Source of the DNA: Chthoniobacteraceae bacterium
GTDB lineage: Bacteria > Verrucomicrobiota > Verrucomicrobiia > Chthoniobacterales > Chthoniobacteraceae
Assembly (NCBI GenBank): GCA_028293625.1
Contig: JAQGOL010000036.1
Location: 149,882-213,881, forward strand
Length of the DNA: 64,000 nt
Reading direction: 5' to 3'
Shown: piece by piece, positions 1-8,916 of the stretch
Layout: each line of letters begins with the position of its first letter
How positions within the stretch are numbered: the first letter of the stretch is position 1
The notes under the pieces: model-generated
Databases searched by the model: none
Told to the model about the DNA's origin: nothing
The model's input: the letters and a program-made list of their open reading frames with translations, nothing else
Program-made: the position numbers and the translations under genes

Positions 1-1662
1 GTCCATGTCCGCGAGATCATCCGGGTGCCGCGCATTACGCGGGTGCCGCTGGCGCCGGCGTATGTGCTTGGCCTGCTTAATTTGCGGGGCGAAGTGATCA
101 CGGTGATCAGTGGCTCGGCGCGCGTCGGACTGACTTCCACCCCCTCGACACTTGAGTGCCGCATCCTGATTTTAACGATTGAGCAGACCAAACTTGGAGT
201 GGTGGTTGATGAAGTCGACAGGATCCTTCGATTCACACCGGATCAGTTTGATACCTCGGCCGATGCGCTGACAAATATGCCAGCGGAGTTTGTGGCCGGG
301 GTGTTGAAGTATAACAACCGCACCATCTTTAAACTGGCGGCCGTAAAGCTGCTCGACCAAAAAGAGGAGTCGGCCCCCGCCGTCGCCGCCATGGCGCTTT
401 CCGCGCCGCGCCCCGTCCGCGAAGCTGTCTCAACACAAACCGTTGTGATCGCGGAAATCGGCCGCGAGGAATTCGGTATTGCCATTGGCCTGGTGCGGGA
501 AGTCGTCCGTTTTGTTGAGCCCAATCCCATTCCGGACGCACCGGCCTTTCTGCTCGGAGTCATGATGCTGCGTTCGCAGGTTCTTCCGGTCATAGAACTG
601 CGAACCCTGATGCAGCGTCCGAGTTTTCTGGAGGAGATCCGCCGCCAGATCGCCCCTGTGCGTGCAGCCTATGAAAACGCCCGGATCGACAAGGACGGGA
701 TGGGGGCCGCGCTTCTGGAAAAAAGCAGCCGTTTAGTTGAGGCAAGCGCCCTTCTTTTACCGCGCGCGGAGAAGCTCCTGACCCGCACGGCAATTCTCGG
801 CAAGGAACTGCGCGGATCGGCCTCGGGGGATCATTCAGAAGCATTCGCGGAACTTTTCGCGCTCCTGGATGCAATCGTGCAGACCGCAATCGAAGCCCCC
901 GACCGCCGCCTGCTGATCGTGGAAAGTGAAGGGGCGCGTTTTGGTTTGGCGGTCGATCGCGTCACGCAGATTGTCGCATTTCCGAAATCAGCTCTGCAAC
1001 CGCCGCCGCCGATCGCCAATGAGAGCGGCGTGCACCTGGCCGGGTTGGTTCCCATTGAAGGCTCCAAACGCCTGGTGCTCTTGCTGCAATTGGAGGAAAT
1101 GATCCGCAAGAACCGCCTTCAGGGGGCCTCGATGAATGAGCCGCAATCTGATCGTCTTATGTTGGCATCCAATCAGGAACAGTGGGTGAGCTTTCTTACC
1201 GGTGGCGAAGAGTTCGCGCTCCCGATCAGCGAAGTTTTTGAAATCGGCCGCGTCGAAACGATCACCCGGATTCCTTCAGCGCCGAAATTTATCCAGGGAG
1301 TGATCAACCTTCGCGGGGAGATTGTGCCTGTTATTGACCTGCGCAAGCGCTTTGGGCTCGAAGCGATTGCCGCAACCAACCGGACGCGGATTCTTTATTT
1401 TCAAACCGGGGTTGTGAAAGTCGGGCTCATCGTCGATGGAGTCTCTCAAATTCTTTCACTTGCCCCAAGTGACTTTACCCCACCACCACCTAGCATTTGT
1501 TCAAAGCGCGTTTTGGAATATCTGAGCGGGATCGCCCATTACAAAGACCGGATGATTCTTCTCTTAAATTCCGAGAGCCTGCTTACGAAAGCCGAACAGC
1601 AGGGTGCGGAAAAAACGTCGCGTGCCAGGCTCTTGCCCGCGCCGGAGAAGCCGACATCGTGA
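1..1662 (+). CDS. Multi-domain CheW-like coupling protein, 5' end outside the window
   Basis: The reading frame is open from base 1 and already shows CheW residues before the first possible GTG at 25, so the start lies upstream. CheW proteins couple chemoreceptors to CheA. Counting from codon 1, there is the end of one CheW domain (about 1-120, with the V-x-G-L-L-N-L-R-G motif), a second domain split by a charged helical insert of about 90 residues (about 145-210 and 300-370), and a third complete domain (about 390-540, with G-V-I-N-L-R-G). Ordinary CheW is about 160 residues with one domain. Its TGA overlaps the GTG of cheB by 4 bases. A multi-CheW scaffold is well supported; the receptor is not visible. 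Confidence 0.88.
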   Translation, partial: VHVREIIRVPRITRVPLAPAYVLGLLNLRGEVITVISGSARVGLTSTPSTLECRILILTIEQTKLGVVVDEVDRILRFTPDQFDTSADALTNMPAEFVAGVLKYNNRTIFKLAAVKLLDQKEESAPAVAAMALSAPRPVREAVSTQTVVIAEIGREEFGIAIGLVREVVRFVEPNPIPDAPAFLLGVMMLRSQVLPVIELRTLMQRPSFLEEIRRQIAPVRAAYENARIDKDGMGAALLEKSSRLVEASALLLPRAEKLLTRTAILGKELRGSASGDHSEAFAELFALLDAIVQTAIEAPDRRLLIVESEGARFGLAVDRVTQIVAFPKSALQPPPPIANESGVHLAGLVPIEGSKRLVLLLQLEEMIRKNRLQGASMNEPQSDRLMLASNQEQWVSFLTGGEEFALPISEVFEIGRVETITRIPSAPKFIQGVINLRGEIVPVIDLRKRFGLEAIAATNRTRILYFQTGVVKVGLIVDGVSQILSLAPSDFTPPPPSICSKRVLEYLSGIAHYKDRMILLLNSESLLTKAEQQGAEKTSRARLLPAPEKPTS

Positions 1663-2735
1663 CGGATAAAATCCGGATTCTGGTTGCGGATGATTCCGCT
1701 TTGATGCGCAGGACCCTGACGCGTCTGATCGAGCGCGACCCGGAGCTTGAAGTGATCGCGACCGCGCGCGATGGCGAAGATGTTGTTACCAAGGCGCGTC
1801 AGTTGCGGCCGGATGTCATCACGATGGATATCAATATGCCGAAGTGTGATGGGATTACCGCGTTGCAACAGATTGTCGAAGAGTCAATCTGCGCGGTGGT
1901 CATGGTCAGTTCGCTGACCCACAAGGATGCCGTGACCACCTTTGAGGCCCTGGAGCTGGGCGCGTTTGATTACGTTTTGAAGCCCGAAGGCACGGTCTCC
2001 TCAAATCTGGGCGCCGTCGAAGCGGAGCTCATCGCAAAGCTCAAGTTTGCCGCATCTTCCCAATCTGTCAGGAAACTTGCCCGCCGCCATATACCGCGGG
2101 ACCCGGCAACGGTGATTCCTGCAACAGCAGTGCCGGCGCCCATCTGCAAACCGGTAAAGAACGCGTTTGGTTATAAAGCGGTCGCCATTGGGATTTCGAC
2201 CGGCGGCCCTTCGACCTTGAGTGAGTTTCTTCCGCTTCTGCCACGCGATCTGCCGGCAGCGCTCTTTCTGGTGCAACATATGCCGGCTCGTTTTATTCCG
2301 GCATTTGCTGAACGGCTGGATCGAAGCAGCCAGATTCGAGTCGTTGCGGCGGAATCGGGGATGACGGTGGAGGCGGGCACCTGTTATGTAGCAAAAGGCG
2401 ATTGCCAGCTCGGGTTGCTCCACCGGATGAACGGCGAGGTTGTGATCCGCACTCCGCAATTTCCAAAAACCCTTTTTATGCCTTCAGTGAGTGAAATGAT
2501 GCGCTCGGTCCATGCCGTTTACGGCCCGGAAACGATCGGTGTTCTCATGACCGGCATCGGAGACGACGGCGCGGATATGATGGTGCGTATTCGGGAATCG
2601 GGCGGTCTGACCATTGCCGAAAGCGATGAGACCGCGGTGGTCTTCGGCATGCCGCGGAAGGCCATTGAAATGGGAGGCGCGCAAGTGATTGCGCCCAGTT
2701 TTCGTATCGCGGAGGAGCTTCTAAAGGCGTTCTAA
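1659..2735 (+). CDS. cheB: Chemotaxis response regulator protein-glutamate methylesterase CheB
   Basis: CheB demethylates and deamidates receptor glutamates to reset adaptation. The protein (358 aa) has an N-terminal receiver domain with acidic pair D11-D12 and likely phospho-acceptor D57 in M-D-I-N-M-P, a linker, then a C-terminal methylesterase domain. The catalytic triad motifs are visible: Ser in G-I-S-T-G-G-P, His in V-Q-H-M-P, and Asp in M-T-G-I-G-D-D-G. A longer frame opens at 1497 inside the CheW gene, but the receiver domain begins immediately after GTG 1659, which overlaps the upstream TGA in a GTGA junction and suggests translational coupling. The family assignment is secure. Confidence 0.95.
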   Translation: MTDKIRILVADDSALMRRTLTRLIERDPELEVIATARDGEDVVTKARQLRPDVITMDINMPKCDGITALQQIVEESICAVVMVSSLTHKDAVTTFEALELGAFDYVLKPEGTVSSNLGAVEAELIAKLKFAASSQSVRKLARRHIPRDPATVIPATAVPAPICKPVKNAFGYKAVAIGISTGGPSTLSEFLPLLPRDLPAALFLVQHMPARFIPAFAERLDRSSQIRVVAAESGMTVEAGTCYVAKGDCQLGLLHRMNGEVVIRTPQFPKTLFMPSVSEMMRSVHAVYGPETIGVLMTGIGDDGADMMVRIRESGGLTIAESDETAVVFGMPRKAIEMGGAQVIAPSFRIAEELLKAF

Positions 2736-2742
2736 GTATCTC

Positions 2743-3345
2743 ATGAACATTCTCCCCCTGATAGATCAACTCTCTGATCCCGATGAGCGCGAACGAGTTT
2801 TTGCCGCCGACGACCTGGGCGTTTCCAACGAGCCCGCCGCAATTGGCCCGCTGATCGCCCGGTTGCTGCTGGAAGAGAGCCGCGCGGTAAGGGAAATGAT
2901 CATGCTCGCGCTTCGTCGCATTGAATCCGAAGTGGTCCTTGAGCAGGCGGTGCAATTGCTCGCCAGTGATGATCCGTTCGTGCGCAATGAAATGGGGGCG
3001 CTGCTGCAGGCACGCGGCGAGAAGTCGATCCCGTGGCTTGTCAGAGTCCAGAACCATGCGGATCCCGATGTGCGTAAACTGGCGATCGATGCTGCTTCGG
3101 AAATTCCGAGCCCCCTGGTGAGCGGCATGTTGGCCACCGCGCTGGCGGACCCGGATCCAAACGTGGTGATTACCGCGGTTGAATATGCTGGATTGCGTCA
3201 GTGCTCTGAACTTCGGGCTCAGATCGAAGCGCTGGCGGCCGTGGCGGTCGAACCGATGCTGCTCCTGGCTTGTAATGAGGTGCTGACCGTGTTGCGTCGC
3301 GCCGGTTCATCGGCTTCCGGGCCGGCAGCTACAGAAATTTTCTAG
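2743..3345 (+). CDS. HEAT-repeat protein within the chemosensory operon
   Basis: A 200-residue soluble all-alpha protein with repeated helical pairs of HEAT/PBS-lyase type, such as I-G-P-L-I-A-R-L-L-L and D-P-x-V-R motifs spaced about 30 residues apart. No enzymatic motif, signal peptide or membrane helix is seen. It lies 7 bases after cheB and 1 base before cheR, so it is almost certainly co-transcribed with them. HEAT repeats are protein-binding scaffolds. A role in holding adaptation enzymes or receptors together is inferred only from position. Confidence 0.8.
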   Translation: MNILPLIDQLSDPDERERVFAADDLGVSNEPAAIGPLIARLLLEESRAVREMIMLALRRIESEVVLEQAVQLLASDDPFVRNEMGALLQARGEKSIPWLVRVQNHADPDVRKLAIDAASEIPSPLVSGMLATALADPDPNVVITAVEYAGLRQCSELRAQIEALAAVAVEPMLLLACNEVLTVLRRAGSSASGPAATEIF

Positions 3346-3346
3346 C

Positions 3347-4183
3347 ATGGAATATACGGCGCTTACCTCCGCGCAGTTTCTGCAACTGCGCGATTTCATC
3401 TGCTCCAAGCTGGGGCTTTTCTTTGAAGATAGCCGGACCAGCTTTCTTCAAAAACGGATTGAAAAACGGATGCGGATATTGAAGGTCGACTCGCCAGGCG
3501 ATTACCTTCTGTTATTACGCTTTCAGGACGTTGATGGCCGCGAAATGCAGGCGCTGGCCAACCTGATCACCACCAACGAGACGTACATGTTTCGTGAGTT
3601 CAGCCAGCTAAGGGCATTCAGCGATTTTGCGCTTCCCGAGGTGCTCATGGCCAAGCAGACCAGGGGGGATCGCAATTTGCGGATCTGGTCGGCGGGTTGT
3701 TCAAGCGGTGAAGAGCCTTATACTCTGGCTATTATCCTCCGGGAACTGCTTAGCAACGTGAATGACTGGAATATTGAAATCACGGCGACTGATATTGACC
3801 AGAATGTCCTGAGCCGCGTTAACGAAGCAGTCTACGACCAGCGCTCAGTTCGGGAGGTGCCGGATGAGTATTTTGATCGCCATTTTACAAGGGAAGGCAG
3901 CTTCTCAAGAGTGCGTCCTGAGACGGCGGCATTGGTAAAGACCAGGCATCTCAATCTCCATGACCGGATGGCGTTGCGCACCATGCGAAATCTTGATTTT
4001 ATTTTCTGTCGCAATGTGTTGATCTATTTTTCCGCTGAAACGCGGAAAACCGTGGTCGATTACTTCTATACGGCCCTTAATCCGGGGGGATTTATTTTCC
4101 TGGGACACTCGGAGTCAGTCGGCCGGATTTCGACCGCCTTCAAGCTCGTCCGGCTCGGTGATCACCTTTCCTATAAACGCTGA
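3347..4183 (+). CDS. cheR: Chemotaxis protein methyltransferase CheR
   Basis: CheR transfers methyl groups from SAM to receptor glutamates. The 278-residue length fits the family. The N-terminal helical CheR domain contains a basic segment (Q-K-R-I-E-K-R-M). The SAM-binding motif W-S-A-G-C-S-S-G-E-E-P-Y is at about residues 113-124, and the conserved F-C-R-N-V-L-I-Y-F is near residue 225. ATG 3347 starts one base after the HEAT gene stop codon. CheR and CheB in the same operon give a complete methylation-based adaptation pair. Confidence 0.95.
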   Translation: MEYTALTSAQFLQLRDFICSKLGLFFEDSRTSFLQKRIEKRMRILKVDSPGDYLLLLRFQDVDGREMQALANLITTNETYMFREFSQLRAFSDFALPEVLMAKQTRGDRNLRIWSAGCSSGEEPYTLAIILRELLSNVNDWNIEITATDIDQNVLSRVNEAVYDQRSVREVPDEYFDRHFTREGSFSRVRPETAALVKTRHLNLHDRMALRTMRNLDFIFCRNVLIYFSAETRKTVVDYFYTALNPGGFIFLGHSESVGRISTAFKLVRLGDHLSYKR

Positions 4184-4190
4184 GATACCA

Positions 4191-4559
4191 ATGAAACGAG
4201 TTTTGATAGTCGATGATTCACGGTTATCGCGTAGTTATCATACCTATATTCTGACTAACGCCGGATTCTCCGTGGAAACGGCTTGTGAAGGCGCCGAAGC
4301 GTTGGAAAAGCTGATGCTTGAACCATTTGACGCCATGTTAACGGACATCAATATGCGCGGAATGGATGGCTACGAGTTGATCCGGCGCGTCCGAGCGGAC
4401 GAAACCCTTGAGCCTCTGCCGATTCTGATCATCTCAACGGAAGCGAGTGAGGAAGATCGCGGCACCGGATTTGCAGCGGGCGCCAACTTCTATCTGGTGA
4501 AACCGGCCGACCCTCAAAAGGTCGTCGAAAGTGTACGGATGATGGTCGAAGGACAGTGA
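4191..4559 (+). CDS. Single-domain response regulator (CheY-like), first copy
   Basis: A 122-residue stand-alone receiver domain. The acidic pair D8-D9 (V-D-D-S), phospho-acceptor D52 (T-D-I-N-M), conserved Ser (I-S-T-E) and Lys (V-K-P-A-D) are all present, so it should be phosphorylatable by the CheA encoded next. A longer frame begins at 4158 inside cheR; ATG 4191 is preferred because the receiver fold begins there and it sits 7 bases after the cheR stop. Its TGA overlaps the ATG of cheA by one base. No output domain is present. Confidence 0.9.
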   Translation: MKRVLIVDDSRLSRSYHTYILTNAGFSVETACEGAEALEKLMLEPFDAMLTDINMRGMDGYELIRRVRADETLEPLPILIISTEASEEDRGTGFAAGANFYLVKPADPQKVVESVRMMVEGQ

Positions 4560-6607
4560 TGCAGGAAGAGTCGAAATCGCGGTTTACCAATCACGGCGTT
4601 TTTACCGACGAGTCGATTCGCGACTTTATTGCCGAGGCTGAGGAACAGCTTTCCGGCATAGAGCAGGAGATGCTCGCCCTGGAAGAAGAGCGTTCGTCGC
4701 GCAGCCGGGTCGAAGAGATTTTCCGGCATCTTCACGGTCTGAAAGGAAATACGGGCCTGGTTTTAAGCGAGTCTGAAAAGCCGTTGCCCCGGATCCATCC
4801 GCTTAACTATCTGCAAACGGGCATTCATGCGATCGAGTCGGCATTTGACCATTTGCGGCAGCCGGCGGCTCCACCTGTGACGGATGAGGAGATAGCGTTT
4901 TTATTTGAAGCGCTCGATTTTCTAAAAGAACAGGTCAGCGCGTTTCGCGAAGGAGCGCTTGTGCCGGTTCGTAACGAGCTTTTTTTGGCTCGGCTCGGTC
5001 TTTGCATTGCCGATTTTGAAGGTGCAGTGAGCGCCGCACCTGATGTCGCGACAGACGTATTTCGGGATGCGGCCGGACAAAGCATCAGCGCCGCCCGTGC
5101 GTTCTTAAAAGAGATTCACGCCGGTAGTTTAAACGGACTAAAAAACCTTCACCGCTGTGTGGGCACGCTGGCCAAGGCGGCCCGTTACGCTGGCGAGGTG
5201 TTGATCCTTGATCCGGCTGAACGGCAACTCGCGCTCGTGGAGGAAGCGTTGCGAGCCGGACCTGGCGTGGAGCAGGTCGAGCTATTGCTCGCCTTGCAAA
5301 AGGAGATCGAATCGATTTTCGATTCGTCCGATCATCCTGAAGCGAGTCCGCAGGAGCCATCCGGATCCCAGCCGGCCGCGGATACTGCCAAGGGGGTGAT
5401 CCGCGTTGACCAGCACAAGATCGATGAGCTTTTAAGAATGGTGGGCCAGCTGCTGGTGCTTAAAAACGGCGTTGCCGATCTGGCTGCCAGGCTCGATGGG
5501 ACCCACCTCGAAGAGGGACTGCGGTCGGAATTGCGGGGAGTGAGCGAAAGCCTTTCCCGCGCTTCAGACGAGCTTCGGGAAGCGGTGGTGACGCTTCGAC
5601 TCTTTCCGATGCGAAACTTGTTTAAGCGTTTCCAGCGGTTGATCCGGGATTTGTCGATCTCGCTTGGAAAAGAGATTCGCCTGACCACGCAGGGTGAATC
5701 CATTGAACTCGATAAAACGCTCTTGGACCAAATCAGCGAACCGATAGTCCATTTGCTCAGAAACGCCGCGGATCACGGCATTGAAACGGCCGAGGCGCGC
5801 AAGGCCCTCGGGAAACCGCCCCATGGGACGATCTTCATCCAGGCGTTTCGTGAAAGTTCCACGATCGTGATTGAGGTTTCCGATGATGGCAAAGGACTCG
5901 ATACGGCGGCCATCACGGCGCGCGCCCTCTCCCTCGGACTGATTGACGACGCGTCCTCGCTGAGCGAGGCCACGGTGCGCGAGCTGATATTTCATCCCGG
6001 TTTTTCCACGGCGGCGTCAGTCACCTCGGTCTCGGGACGAGGCGTGGGAATGGACGCCGTGCGCAGTGCGATCCGCTCGCTGCGTGGAACTGTCAGCGTC
6101 CGCACTCTGGCTGGCCAAGGGACAACTTTTCAGATTCGTTTGCCGGCGAGTCTTCTTTTAACAAAGGGGATTCTCGTTGAATCCGGAGCCGAGGAATACA
6201 TTCTTCCCATTGAATCGATCCGCGATCTGGTGCGGATCGATGCGCGTGAATTGCGGGATTACCGGGGGATGCAGCTGGCTCAGATCGGGGAGCGGACCCT
6301 GCCGGTGGTTTCCCTGCGGAGCTTGCTTGGCATTGAGGTGGCGGGGAGAGCGACGCGTGCCGTGGATGAATTGCTTTCGGTGGCGGTGATTAATCACGCT
6401 GCATTTCCGTTCGGCCTGAGTGTTGACCGGTTTCAGGGTGAAATGGAAGCAGTAGTGCGGCCTTTGGAAACACAGTTTTGCGGCTTTGAAATATGCCTTG
6501 GCGCTGCGATCCTCGGCAACGGCCGTGTGGTCCTCGTGTTGAATGCCGAGGAAGTTTCCAGGCGCGTGTTCGGCCGCTCCGAAACTCAGGGATTACTCGA
6601 AAATTAA
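4559..6607 (+). CDS. cheA: Chemotaxis histidine kinase CheA
   Basis: CheA autophosphorylates on a His in its Hpt domain and passes phosphate to CheY and CheB. The 682-residue protein has an N-terminal Hpt domain with H59 in H-G-L-K-G-N, a second helical domain (about 135-245) resembling a degenerate Hpt around H198, a dimerisation domain near 280-340, an HATPase domain (N402 in N-A-A-D-H-G, then D-D-G-K-G-L-D and G-R-G-V-G-M-D) and a C-terminal CheW-like domain from about 535. No clear CheY-binding P2 domain is seen. GTG 4556 is an alternative start; ATG 4559 abuts the cheY stop. The kinase assignment is secure and the second Hpt is tentative. Confidence 0.94.
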   Translation: MQEESKSRFTNHGVFTDESIRDFIAEAEEQLSGIEQEMLALEEERSSRSRVEEIFRHLHGLKGNTGLVLSESEKPLPRIHPLNYLQTGIHAIESAFDHLRQPAAPPVTDEEIAFLFEALDFLKEQVSAFREGALVPVRNELFLARLGLCIADFEGAVSAAPDVATDVFRDAAGQSISAARAFLKEIHAGSLNGLKNLHRCVGTLAKAARYAGEVLILDPAERQLALVEEALRAGPGVEQVELLLALQKEIESIFDSSDHPEASPQEPSGSQPAADTAKGVIRVDQHKIDELLRMVGQLLVLKNGVADLAARLDGTHLEEGLRSELRGVSESLSRASDELREAVVTLRLFPMRNLFKRFQRLIRDLSISLGKEIRLTTQGESIELDKTLLDQISEPIVHLLRNAADHGIETAEARKALGKPPHGTIFIQAFRESSTIVIEVSDDGKGLDTAAITARALSLGLIDDASSLSEATVRELIFHPGFSTAASVTSVSGRGVGMDAVRSAIRSLRGTVSVRTLAGQGTTFQIRLPASLLLTKGILVESGAEEYILPIESIRDLVRIDARELRDYRGMQLAQIGERTLPVVSLRSLLGIEVAGRATRAVDELLSVAVINHAAFPFGLSVDRFQGEMEAVVRPLETQFCGFEICLGAAILGNGRVVLVLNAEEVSRRVFGRSETQGLLEN

Positions 6608-6649
6608 CGATTGCCACTGTAAAGACCACCCGTAGAACGAAACGCGCCC

Positions 6650-7021
6650 ATGTCCCCATCTATGAAATTATTGATTGTCGACGATTCAAGCTTCGCGCGG
6701 AGGAAGCTCAAGCAGGCGCTTTTACTCGCGAAACCGAATCTGGAGATCGTCGAAGCCTGCGATGGGGAAGATGCATTGCAGAAAATCGTTTCGGAGATTC
6801 CCGACTACTGCATCACGGATCTTGTGATGCCTAAAATGGACGGCATCTCTTTTCTAAATGAGGTCAAGACACGCGGTTTGGCGGTTAAAGTGGTGGTCGC
6901 GAGCGCGGATATCCAGGAACAGCGCAGGAAAGAATGCTCCGAGCTGGGAGCGGCCGGTTTTTTTGAAAAACCGCTCACGGCTGCAAAGATCACGGGGCTG
7001 TTGGCCGCATTGGAATCATGA
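6650..7021 (+). CDS. Single-domain response regulator (CheY-like), second copy
   Basis: A 123-residue receiver with acidic pair D11-D12, phospho-acceptor D57 in T-D-L-V-M-P, and the conserved Lys in F-E-K-P-L. It differs clearly from the first copy, so the operon encodes two non-identical CheY targets, one of which may act as a phosphate sink. ATG 6662 is an alternative start four codons later. It lies 42 bases after cheA. Its last codons overlap the CheC-type gene (ATGA), which suggests that this regulator is the substrate of that phosphatase; that pairing is inference. Confidence 0.88.
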   Translation: MSPSMKLLIVDDSSFARRKLKQALLLAKPNLEIVEACDGEDALQKIVSEIPDYCITDLVMPKMDGISFLNEVKTRGLAVKVVVASADIQEQRRKECSELGAAGFFEKPLTAAKITGLLAALES

Positions 7022-7629
7022 AGAACCTGGGCATTTCCGCGGATCTTCTGGATGCGCTTCTGGAGACGGCAAATATCGGGGTTGGACGCGCAGCCGCTTC
7101 GCTTTGCGAGCTGACTGGGCGGCCCGTGGAAATCAGCGTTCCGGAGCTGGTGATTTTCAAGATTGATCAGCCGATCCAGATGGCCGACCTGCGGACCGGC
7201 ACGGTGCTGCGGGTGGCTCAACGCTTTTACCAGGGGCTAAACGGGCATGCCTTGTTGCTCTTAAATGAGTCGGGAGCAAAACAAGTCGCCAAACTGATTC
7301 TCTCCGAAGAGATCGACGTGGACGCTTTTGGTGAAACCGAACAGTCGGCCCTGCTTGAGTTGTGTAATATCATGATAAATGGCGTGATGGGTTCAATCGC
7401 TAATCAGCTTGATATCCTGCTCAGTTACGATGTGCCGTTTCTCGATCTGAAGGGAGTGGAGGATTTTGGCGATTTGGTGGCGGATCTTTTACCCAATGAG
7501 ACGGGCCAGATTGTATTTATGCAGGCCGCGTTGACTATTTCCGCGGAAACCGTGCACGGTTACATTGTGATGGTGCTCGATGAAGTGAACCTTGCAACGT
7601 TGCTCGCTTGTTTGGCGCACAAAATCTGA
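7018..7629 (+). CDS. CheC-family CheY-P phosphatase
   Basis: CheC/FliY/CheX proteins dephosphorylate CheY-P. The 203-residue protein carries two copies of the family E-x-x-N active-site motif: E16-T-A-N19 followed by I-G-V-G near the N-terminus, and a second L-E-L-C-N-I-M-I-N-G around residues 117-127. Length and the internal pseudo-symmetry match CheC (about 200 aa) rather than one-site CheX. It overlaps the second cheY by 4 bases. Because both motifs retain Glu and Asn, phosphatase activity is likely. A paired CheD deamidase is not visible in the window. Confidence 0.87.
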   Translation: MKNLGISADLLDALLETANIGVGRAAASLCELTGRPVEISVPELVIFKIDQPIQMADLRTGTVLRVAQRFYQGLNGHALLLLNESGAKQVAKLILSEEIDVDAFGETEQSALLELCNIMINGVMGSIANQLDILLSYDVPFLDLKGVEDFGDLVADLLPNETGQIVFMQAALTISAETVHGYIVMVLDEVNLATLLACLAHKI

Positions 7630-7658
7630 CTCCGCAAATCGAAGTCTGTTACCCGACC

Positions 7659-8804
7659 ATGGCCGAAAACGACGTTTTCCAAACTACCGATGCGCTCCCA
7701 TATGGATTTTTCCAGCTGGATGCAGAGGACCGGATCACGGTTTGGAATCGCTGGGTCGAGGACAAATCGGGGCGAAAACGCGGCGAGGTGATCGGAAGGC
7801 CGCTGCGCGAGATTTATCCCGAGGCGGTAAAGCTTCACCATTCAATTGCTGAAGTACGCAAAACGGCCCAGCCGCTCCTGCGCTCGCAGATGCTGCATCA
7901 GTATATCCTCCCGATCCCGCTGCCTTCAGGACATCTCAGCGGATTCGAGTGGATGCAGCAGGAATGCCATCTTGTGCCGCTGGATGTTCAGGGCGGTTCC
8001 ATTGCCATTTCCGTGCGCGATGTAACTCCTATTGTCGTGGGACGCAACCGGCTGCTGACTTTGCAGAAGGAATGGAAGCTGGCCAAAAACACAGCGATCC
8101 GCAACACGCAACGCAAGACCGAGTTCCTGAACGTGATGAGCCATGAGATCCGGACTCCGCTCAATGCGATTCACATGTTTTGCACAATTCTTTTGAGCGA
8201 AGAGCCGGAGAAGCTTTCGGAAGAGCAATTGGCTGATATTCGCGGGATACAACAGGCGACCCAGGATCTCACCAATCAAGTCAACGATCTGCTTGATGTC
8301 GGGAAGATTGAAGCGGGGAAAGTGACTTTGCGCACCGATGAGTTTACAGCGGCGGAACTCTTCGAATCGCTGAACCGGATGCTTCATCCGCTGGCGAATA
8401 ACTCCAAAGTGGCTTTGGTTTTTGAACCGGTCAAAGAAAACGAAGTAATCAGGACGGATCAGAACAAGCTTTCCCATATTCTGCGGAATTTGATTACGAA
8501 TGCTTTGAAGTTCACAAAGGAAGGCTTTGTGCGCGTCTCCTCGCATCGGACGATTGAATCCGTTGTTTGGAGAGTGACGGATACGGGAATAGGAATCGCG
8601 CCGGAGAACCTAAACGAGATATTTGAGGACTTTTATCAGATTGAAAATGAAGTCCAAAAGGGCGTTGCTGGTACAGGCCTGGGGCTTTCGATCTCCAAAA
8701 AGCTGACGGCATTGCTTGGTGGAACGCTCAACGCGGAAAGTGTTCAGGGTAAAGGTTCCGTATTTAGCGTGAGCATCCCCCTGGAACGGCTGGGGCTTAA
8801 GTAA
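7659..8804 (+). CDS. Soluble PAS-domain sensor histidine kinase
   Basis: A 381-residue kinase lacking membrane segments. An N-terminal PAS domain (about 10-120) precedes a HisKA dimerisation domain with phospho-acceptor His in M-S-H-E-I-R-T-P-L-N, then HATPase motifs (N-L-I-T-N-A-L-K-F, D-T-G-I-G-I-A-P, G-T-G-L-G-L-S). A longer frame opens at 7608 inside the CheC gene, but ATG 7659 precedes the PAS domain and lies 29 bases after that gene's stop. It is the last gene of the chemosensory run. No dedicated regulator follows, so it may phosphorylate one of the two CheY-like proteins; that is inference. Confidence 0.88.
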   Translation: MAENDVFQTTDALPYGFFQLDAEDRITVWNRWVEDKSGRKRGEVIGRPLREIYPEAVKLHHSIAEVRKTAQPLLRSQMLHQYILPIPLPSGHLSGFEWMQQECHLVPLDVQGGSIAISVRDVTPIVVGRNRLLTLQKEWKLAKNTAIRNTQRKTEFLNVMSHEIRTPLNAIHMFCTILLSEEPEKLSEEQLADIRGIQQATQDLTNQVNDLLDVGKIEAGKVTLRTDEFTAAELFESLNRMLHPLANNSKVALVFEPVKENEVIRTDQNKLSHILRNLITNALKFTKEGFVRVSSHRTIESVVWRVTDTGIGIAPENLNEIFEDFYQIENEVQKGVAGTGLGLSISKKLTALLGGTLNAESVQGKGSVFSVSIPLERLGLK

Positions 8805-8916
8805 CCCAGGCTGCCAATTCGAAGTGCCAGGAACCGTGGCCGCTTGGCCCGATGCTGTAAGTGCTCGTCTCTCCATTGATCACCCAATGGCTTCATAAAT
8901 CGCGTCAGAATCGAGC

